Origin: Selaginella moellendorffii | Taxonomy: Eukaryota > Streptophyta > Lycopodiopsida > Selaginellales > Selaginellaceae | Assembly (NCBI RefSeq): GCF_000143415.4 | Contig: NW_003314308.1 | Location: 452,794-516,793 of the forward strand | DNA length: 64,000 nucleotides | Direction of reading: 5' to 3' | In this document: piece after piece, positions 58,584 to 64,000 of the stretch | How the letters are laid out: the number at the start of each line of letters is the position of its first letter | How positions within the stretch are numbered: the stretch's first letter is position 1 | The notes under the pieces: generated by a model | Seen by the model: only the letters and a program-made list of their open reading frames with translations | Database searches by the model: none | Told to the model about the DNA's origin: nothing | Made by a program: the position numbers and the translations under genes

Positions 58584-58589
58584 GCTGAA

Positions 58590-58687
58590 TGGGTTGTGTT
58601 GCCAAGCTGATCATTGTCGTTATCCCATTGCTCGGTGCAACGTTGGTTGGCATATCACGTGTTGATGGATATTAGCACCATTGTCAA
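58590..58687 (+). pseudogene. LPP exon 5 fragment (unit 2)
   Basis: Matches 45261-45340 of the intact [25 protein letters not shown] in sequence, but a stop (TAG) follows GATAT in the catalytic motif 3 region, and the TRIM element then interrupts it. Exons 1-4 are absent. Confidence 0.85.
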
Positions 58688-59475
58688 TGTTAACAGCGGA
58701 GAGACGTGCATGAGGAAGAAGAACTTTCTGTGTATTCAACTGTAACATGTACATAGAATTACTGTACGTGGGCATAACTACATGCCACATCATCTCTACT
58801 TCTAACACTCCCACTCACGATCAAGTGACTGATTAAAGCCTGAATCTAAGCTTGAATCGTGCCTAGCTAGTTTGAGATGATGAGCATGGAGAGTTGAAGA
58901 AAAAAACATATGAAAAAATCATCAATCAACTACCCAAAACTTGGTTTTTGGTCTTGGACTTGTTTGCACACTTTTTGCTCTTTGCTATGGCTTCAATCTT
59001 GCCATTAGCATGTAGTCTTGGCTGTGAATTGCCAGATTCCCACTTCTAAGGCACTTGAATCTCTATAAGCATCCTTTCCACTTGGAGGAAATGAAGCAAA
59101 CAGGAACAATTAGTTTTTGGATCTTGACCTAATTTTTCAATCTCCCATTGCCTTTGTGTTTTGCTTGTTGCTTGTTGCTGCTTAGTGCCTCTACATGGTT
59201 TGGTTGATGCAATGCCTCAAGCATCCAATGCATCCCACAAAAGCTTCAAGCATTGCAAAAGGAATTGCAATCAAGAGGCTCATCCTCCTCCTCATCACTA
59301 GCCTCTTGCCCAGTAAGTGCCATGCCCAGGATCAAGGAGCCAATTGCTCCAATACCATGTTAGCAGCAGAGGGATGTGCACAAGGAAGAACTTTCTGTGT
59401 ATCCAACTGTAACATATACATGGAATTATTGCCACGTGGGCATAATTACATGCCACATCATCTCTACCTCTAACA
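58688..59475 (-). mobile_element. TRIM-type LTR retrotransposon, 788 bp
   Basis: Two direct terminal repeats, 58688-58807 (120 bp) and 59358-59475 (118 bp), begin with TGTTA and end with TAACA. Adjacent to the right repeat at 59346-59357 the minus strand reads TGGTATTGGAGC, a near match (10 of 12) to the tRNA-iMet primer binding site TGGTATCAGAGC. At the other end a purine run (GAGTGGGAG) lies next to the repeat. The internal part (about 550 bp) has no gag/pol. Flanks GTCAA (58683-58687) and AACAA (59476-59480) fit a degraded 5-bp target duplication of GGCAA in the LPP exon. It lies within LPP unit 2. Confidence 0.88.
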
Positions 59476-59743
59476 AACAAGACGTGTTTGCTAGTGCTAT
59501 CATTCTACTTGGTTTTTTATTTTGTGCTTAATTCTATTTCATTCTACAGGCCTGACTATGGCACATATTTGCTACAGACAACACTTTCCTAGTGTGTACG
59601 ATGAATACAGTAAGTTCCGATTTCCAAATGTTTGCAAACGTAGATTCTTACCGTGGCATCTCCAGGCTTTTCTCCATATCCCGAGAGATGTGCTCCGGCC
59701 GACTGGCCACCACCACGAGCCAACAGTAGCGTTAGAGATCTAG
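59476..59743 (+). pseudogene. LPP end of exon 5 and last exon (unit 2)
   Basis: The 59481-59505 stretch (GACGTGTTTGCTAGTGCTATC) is the rest of LPP exon 5. After an intron with its acceptor at about 59550, the last exon reads [40 protein letters not shown] ... ALEI, stop at 59743. It is a fossil, because the upstream exons are missing and the TRIM splits the gene. Confidence 0.88.
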
Positions 59744-59820
59744 AGAACGGGAGAGATGTGGAGATCTCCAGATTATAGCTGCGACTGTGATGGGTGTATA
59801 CTCTGCTGGTATGCGTTTAG

Positions 59821-60040
59821 GTGTACGGGTTCATGGTGACATGCATGATGATAATGTGATGGTCAGAGGCATCAGCGAGAATGGCAAAGCTGATGTTCGT
59901 TTTCTCCACTTCGATTGGGCTGCTCAAGAGCTGGATGGGGTTTATCCGCCTTTCCGATCCTGTTGGAGCTGGAGTCGTGATGCGGCAGGAGCACAATGTT
60001 GTGCTGCTATCACTCAGGAAGGATCAGCAGATCAAATTAT
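59821..60040 (+). pseudogene. Kinase-like exon fragment (HGD...DFDW type)
   Basis: The open frame contains VHGDMHDDNVMVRG and, 13 residues later, RFLHFDWAAQELDGVYPP. The spacing matches the catalytic loop (HGDxxxxN) and metal-binding DFDW block of the non-canonical kinase-like proteins found in fungi and oomycetes (including Crinkler-associated kinases) and in some Selaginella families. A TTTAG acceptor-like sequence precedes it. It is too short to be a gene. Unit 1 lacks it entirely (45706). Confidence 0.55.
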
Positions 60041-60546
60041 CAACTTCTTTTTTTGAGCCCAAGCACTCTCGCTTGGTTGTAAAAGCAGTGACATGACATG
60101 CGCACTTTGCGTCACCTCAGAATTCTCTTCCTTGGGGTGGGGCTTACCGCTGCTGGATCAAAGATTCCAAATGCCACCAGAAGCGAAGTAAAAGCTTCTC
60201 CAACTTCTCCTGTAGCGCTTTCCTAAAGCAAAAGCTTTTATCCAGACAGGACTTTTTCAAACAAGATTCTGGTATATGGGCATATGCAGTGATCTAAGTT
60301 GTTTAAAAAGTTGATAATATGAACAAGAATTTATAGTCTGATTGCATTGCTTGATTCGTGGTTGTATCATTTTTCTATAATGCCCTGTTGTAGAATTTTC
60401 TTCAAATAAAGCCTCACTATATACTTCAGAAAACAGGAGGATATAGAGACAATTGTTATTTTCTTCTCAGCTTAGATTCAAATAAGAATAGAATTCAATA
60501 TTTATTTCAATATCAAAAGTAACCAAGTAACTTCATAAGCATCTCA
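60041..60546. other. LPP-GDSL spacer (unit 2)
   Basis: Homologous to 45716-46321. AT-rich, no gene seen. Confidence 0.6.
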
Positions 60547-61788
60547 TTATGATGATGCTAATTCACTAATGCTGATGGGAGAAACATCACCTGAAGTAGC
60601 ACCAGTCCACCATCGATGAGCAGCCATACTATTAAATGCATCAGTTTGGTGAATACCATCCCAAAAGGCATACTTTGTTCTATCTTGACAAAGCCTAGCT
60701 CCAGAATTGCAATTCAAAGTATGGGATCCTTGTGGACAACAAGCACTGGTTGAATCAATGAATCCTGTTTATTCCCAAAATATAAAGTGTTAGATTGGTT
60801 AATTAAAAATAAAGCTTACCATAAGATTGTGGATTGTTGTGAACATCTACCATTAATCCATAAAAATTAGTCATCACAAATTGAGCATCTTTATGAGAAT
60901 TTCTTAAATTCTCAAGAGCTGATTGTAGCATATTATTATATATTTGAGCTCCTTGCTGTGCAATAGATGCACATTGTCCTCCAACCACATTCAATGGAAT
61001 GCATCCAACGGCACTTAATCCAACTATAACAAACTTTCTAGCACCCAAATTATATAATGTCTGAAATCAAATAAAAATCATAAAATCAAAAATAAAATTG
61101 AAAATAATAATAATCATATTTACCTGGAGTTCATTAACAAAAGTATTAATAATGGTTTGCTCATCAGATTGTGATATCCTCCTTGTTCTTTGATACATAT
61201 TATTAATATCATTGTTTCCTGAGCAAATATAAAAAATAGATTTTGCAACAAGAGTAGATGCATTAGATGATCCAATCATTTGAACCATTTTTTGTTTCAA
61301 ACTCCTAAATTCATCAATTTGACTTGCAAGAGCTTGTCCTCCTCCCTTTAAAATCACTAAATTATAAAGTCAAAATCAATAAAATTAATAATTTTTACCG
61401 TATGAGTTTGTGAAAGGATTCCAGAACCAGCAGAACCAAAATTTGCACCTTGAAGAATATTATTTCCAGCTTGGAAATAAGCTGGTGGTAATGGTAATCC
61501 CAAATGTAATGCTAAAAAAAAGAATTATAAAATAACATTCAATTATAAAAATAGCAAACACTTACCAATATATTCAACAAGCAAACGACCATTACAAAAT
61601 CGACTTGCTTGACCTCCAGGAAAATCAATACCATAAGGATAACCAACATGAGCATTATCACCCGCATCTACTAGAGAATCCCCAAATGCAAATAAAGCTG
61701 GGACAGATGAATTCATTTGCTGAGAAAACACCCTCAAACCAGAAAACATAGCAAACACAACAAAGAAAAGAAATGCAGAAGTTGCCAT
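60547..61788 (-). CDS. GDSL-type esterase/lipase, 338 aa (unit 2, intact)
   Basis: Five exons in phase: 61788-61566, 61511-61399, 61345-61124, 61060-60820 and 60764-60547. N-terminal signal peptide (residues 1 to about 23, AFLFFVVFAMFSGLRVFS), so secreted. Blocks of the SGNH family are present: FGDSLVDAGDN (Ser), a GSAGSGI block (Gly), CSGNNDIN (Asn) and WDGIHQTDAFN (Asp...His). Hydrolyses ester substrates, often in the apoplast or cuticle; the specific substrate is unknown. Exons and introns alike are AT-rich, unlike the surrounding GC-rich genes, which could mean a distinct origin or just a different gene class. The unit 1 copy is broken at 47376. Confidence 0.93.
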
Positions 61789-62050
61789 GTTGCCAAGTGT
61801 AAAGACAATATTTTGTAAGACGAACCCTTCAACTTTTATACCACAAAATGTTTTAATTTTAGCGATCTATTCCAAGTAAAGAGATATTATATACACGATT
61901 ACATATTATTAACAAAGTAGGCCCTTTATAAATTTGTTCTGCTGGTATGACGACTATTAACTTTTTAAAGCAAAAGTTTTTATCCTACGGTTAAAAACAA
62001 ACACCTTTTTACGCAGCAGTATAAAAAAGGGTCGCACTCCTGTAACTCAA
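61789..62050. other. GDSL / YNLR spacer (unit 2)
   Basis: Homologous to 47565-47811. Divergent promoters; TATA-like GTATAAAAAAGGG near 62019. Confidence 0.5.
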
Positions 62051-62469
62051 ATGGCGAATCGCTACGTTTCAGTGGAGCACGTCCTCGCGCTGCTGCAAAA
62101 CTCCGCGGAGATCTACCCATCGGCGCCAAGGATTTGGAAACGCTCATGGACGTGGTGGCCAACATGCTCCCCAGCAAGAGCAAGGATTTTGTGGGAGCTC
62201 CAGCCAGCGTCGTCGAGAACAAGCGACTTGATGGCGGTGCTCAGAGCTTGAAGAGGAAGGCCTTGGACTTGGAGGACTTGGACAAGGACGATCACGCGCT
62301 GCTGGAAGAGGAAAGCGCTGAAAGCTTGAAGAGGAAGGCCTTGGAGGAGGAGGAGGCGAGCACCAAGTTCACAGAATCGAGAGCTTGCAAAAGGTATAAC
62401 CTCAGGAAGAAGAACAAAAAGCAGCACACGAGCGTTTGCCAGGAGTTTTTCTTGTGCAAGTGCCACTGA
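62051..62469 (+). pseudogene. YNLR-family gene, paralogue 2, frameshifted
   Basis: Copy of paralogue 1. One base is missing at about 62112-62116 (GAGATCTACCC against GAGATGCTACCC), putting the start region in another frame. The rest (LMDVVANMLPSKSKDFVGAP ... SLKRKAL ... CKRYNLRKKNKK ... CKCH) is intact from 62134 on. Small deletions also shorten the middle. Could be a pseudogene or an error. Confidence 0.85.
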
Positions 62470-62629
62470 GTAGATCTCGCAGTGTAAAGATATCTTGAAT
62501 CGAGAGAAACTTGGAGAGTTTACCCCACGATCAAACAACTTTCGTCTTTCTTGTCAGCTCTGCAATTGGAAGATTTAGCGAAACAAAGTCTTAAAACCTT
62601 GTGCGACTTTCCAGGAGAAACCTAAGCGC

Positions 62630-63570
62630 TTACTTTCTGTGACTGATGCTATAGAACTCGGCCAGGTAGTCGAGCGCCTCGGAGTTGTTCCTGCAAACTC
62701 TCCACAGCGCCTCCACTTCTCCCTCGGCCACAGTCCCCCACTCTCTGCACGTAGCCAGGAACTCCAGCAAGTAGTTTATCAGCAGGAACGGCACTGGGAA
62801 GCTGGAGCCGATCCGCCGCAGCTGGATCAAAGTCAGCATCTCGAAGATCTCGTCCATGCTTCCAACGCCGCCGGGCAAAGCCAGGAACGCGGTGCGATCG
62901 GGCGGAGCGTTACGTACTCCCGCATCAACGAGGCCGTGCTTTCGCGCCGAGAAGAATCTAATTGCAAGGATGGTATTCCCCTGCAGGTGAGATAAGTTCC
63001 CGAGACCATGTAAGGAATCCAAGGATGGCTCAAAGTGTTCGTCCACACACACCGCCCTCGTTGTGGATTCTAAATACTCCCACCGGCTTCCCGGCCTCGA
63101 GAGCTCCTTTGGTGGCAGCGTCCATTAATCCTGGGCCAGCTCCACACCAGGACGTGCAGTCGAGCAGCAAAGCAACCTGGGAGGAACTCGAAGAACTTAG
63201 AATCTTGCCATGATCTTAGAAACCAGGTCTGACCTCGGCTGCCCAACACTCGCATCCCTGCTTTTCTCACCTCTCGCCCGAGCTTCATGGCTTGAAGGAA
63301 GTGAGGATGGTCTGGCTTGGACACGGGCTCTGGAAGGCGAGATCTCGATGACAAATGCATCGCCCAAGTCGGGCAATCAGGCACTGTGCTGTTCGAAGAG
63401 CTCTCCAACTTACATTCAAGAGTTTGAGAGCCGGAGCAGCGCAGACGAGGTAACTCTTCCAGAGCTCGAGCGAGAGAGCTTGACATTGCTTGTTTGTGCT
63501 GTTCCAGGTGGGAAGGGAGATCTTGAGCTGCTATGATCTCGTGCAGAAGCTTGGCTGTGGAGCCGTGAAT
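62630..63570 (-). pseudogene. LOG-like gene, unit 2, rearranged
   Basis: Exons 3 and 4 are on the minus strand as in unit 1: CTSWCGAGPGLMDAATKGALEAGKPVGG and LPGGVGSMDEIFEMLTLIQL. Intron 3 is reduced to about 23 bp with its GT donor lost (CTGCAGGGGAATACC). Exons 1 and 2 (about 63330-63570) lie on the plus strand, reading EISMTN, KSGNQALCCSKSSPTYIQEFESRSSADE and then REILSCYDLV, so a segment was inverted. A coherent protein cannot be made from this copy. Confidence 0.88.
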
Positions 63571-63948
63571 AATCCTCCTTGAAGAAAGAAGAGAACTCTC
63601 AAACTCGTCAAGAAACTCTGAAACCCGTCTATGAACAAATTGCTGGGTTAAAGACCACAAACTCTAAGCCAGCGCCCTCTTTAGTTCCCAGCAAGCAGCT
63701 GGAATTATTCTCCAAGTCTCCAGGAAAAACTCATAAGGCGACTACAAAGCCAGGATCCGCCAATTTTGGGTTGTGTGTGAAGCTTGAGTTGTTGCGTTGA
63801 GGCTGGTCTGGAGAGGACACAGTTTGGTGAAGAAGTGTCGATTAAAGAATTTCGGACCACTTGAGCACTGAAAGTTTTGATGCGGGACATGGTGAGATGG
63901 TAGTTGGGAGGAGAGAGATGATTTTGCGACATTGATTTGATCAGGAGG
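63571..63948. other. Spacer shared with 54.35-54.75 kb
   Basis: Matches the DNA before the epoxide-hydrolase fragment in unit 1. The plus-strand open frame 63579-63800 (a KEENSQTRQETLKPVYEQIAG-type stretch) is short and unrecognised. No supported gene. Confidence 0.5.
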
Positions 63949-64000
63949 GCCGACTGTGCTGCTGCTCCATGGCTTCCCCGAGACGTGGTATACATGGAGG
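63949..64000 (+). CDS. Epoxide hydrolase, start of exon (unit 2, runs off window)
   Basis: Encodes [17 protein letters not shown], identical by eye to the unit 1 fragment and typical of plant soluble epoxide hydrolases. It is cut by the window end, so completeness is unknown. It shows that the segmental duplication continues to the right of the window. Confidence 0.7.

Overview
The window is nuclear DNA of a land plant, most likely the lycophyte Selaginella moellendorffii. Support for this is inference from the sequence: many intron-poor PPR genes, very short GT-AG introns (about 50-70 bp), GC-rich coding sequence, plant gene families (UGT, GRXS16, CAF1, MEKK-like kinase, LPP, GDSL lipase, LOG-like protein), telo-box motifs and a plant-type nuclear tRNA-Gly(CCC). 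There is no sign of bacterial operons, phage or CRISPR.

Layout. 1-7.4 kb: a LINE reverse transcriptase remnant, a UDP-glycosyltransferase broken by one frameshift, an 852-aa PPR gene, and a 614-aa multi-pass membrane protein of unknown function (copy A). 7.4-35.5 kb: a large, rearranged inverted repeat built from a tandem unit [membrane gene (opposite strand) - LINE tail - PPR fragment - CDC5 - MpaB/Lcp-like oxygenase]. The left arm (about 7.7-20.1 kb) and right arm (about 22.9-35.5 kb) face each other across a spacer of about 2.9 kb. The inner ends carry oppositely oriented tRNA-Gly(CCC) genes and PPR sequence. There are four CDC5-derived loci (only 32956-35495 is complete), four MpaB-like loci (two intact, two broken) and three membrane-gene copies (one intact). 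Mobile or recombinational scars include a MITE-like foldback, a receptor-kinase segment present in the left arm only, a PPR-CDC5 chimera, a short fold-back inversion and a 263-base N gap.

35.6-45.6 kb: single-copy housekeeping-like genes: a small WH1-basic-CRIB protein (WASP-like N-terminal architecture without a VCA tail), chloroplast-type glutaredoxin GRXS16, a P-class PPR, a G-patch/zinc-finger protein, a MEKK-like protein kinase and a lipid phosphate phosphatase.

44.4-64 kb: a direct segmental duplication. Unit 1 is LPP - GDSL - small 'YNLR' gene - LOG-like - PPR - CAF1 - YNLR gene - epoxide-hydrolase fragment. Unit 2 (58.6 kb to the window end) is LPP fragment - GDSL - YNLR gene - LOG-like fragment - epoxide-hydrolase start. 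Each unit keeps some members intact and has lost others: GDSL is broken in unit 1, while LPP, YNLR and LOG are broken in unit 2. A 788-bp LTR-bearing TRIM element sits inside the unit 2 LPP exon. Between the units lie an unrecognised 432-aa protein with an internal repeat and a fourth YNLR paralogue.

Functionally the window is a collection of independent eukaryotic genes, not a pathway. The most noteworthy items are the WH1-CRIB gene, the small YNLR-tail family with a partly conserved promoter, and the inverted CDC5/MpaB array with signs of gene conversion. All gene models were spliced by hand from the sequence. No database search was possible.
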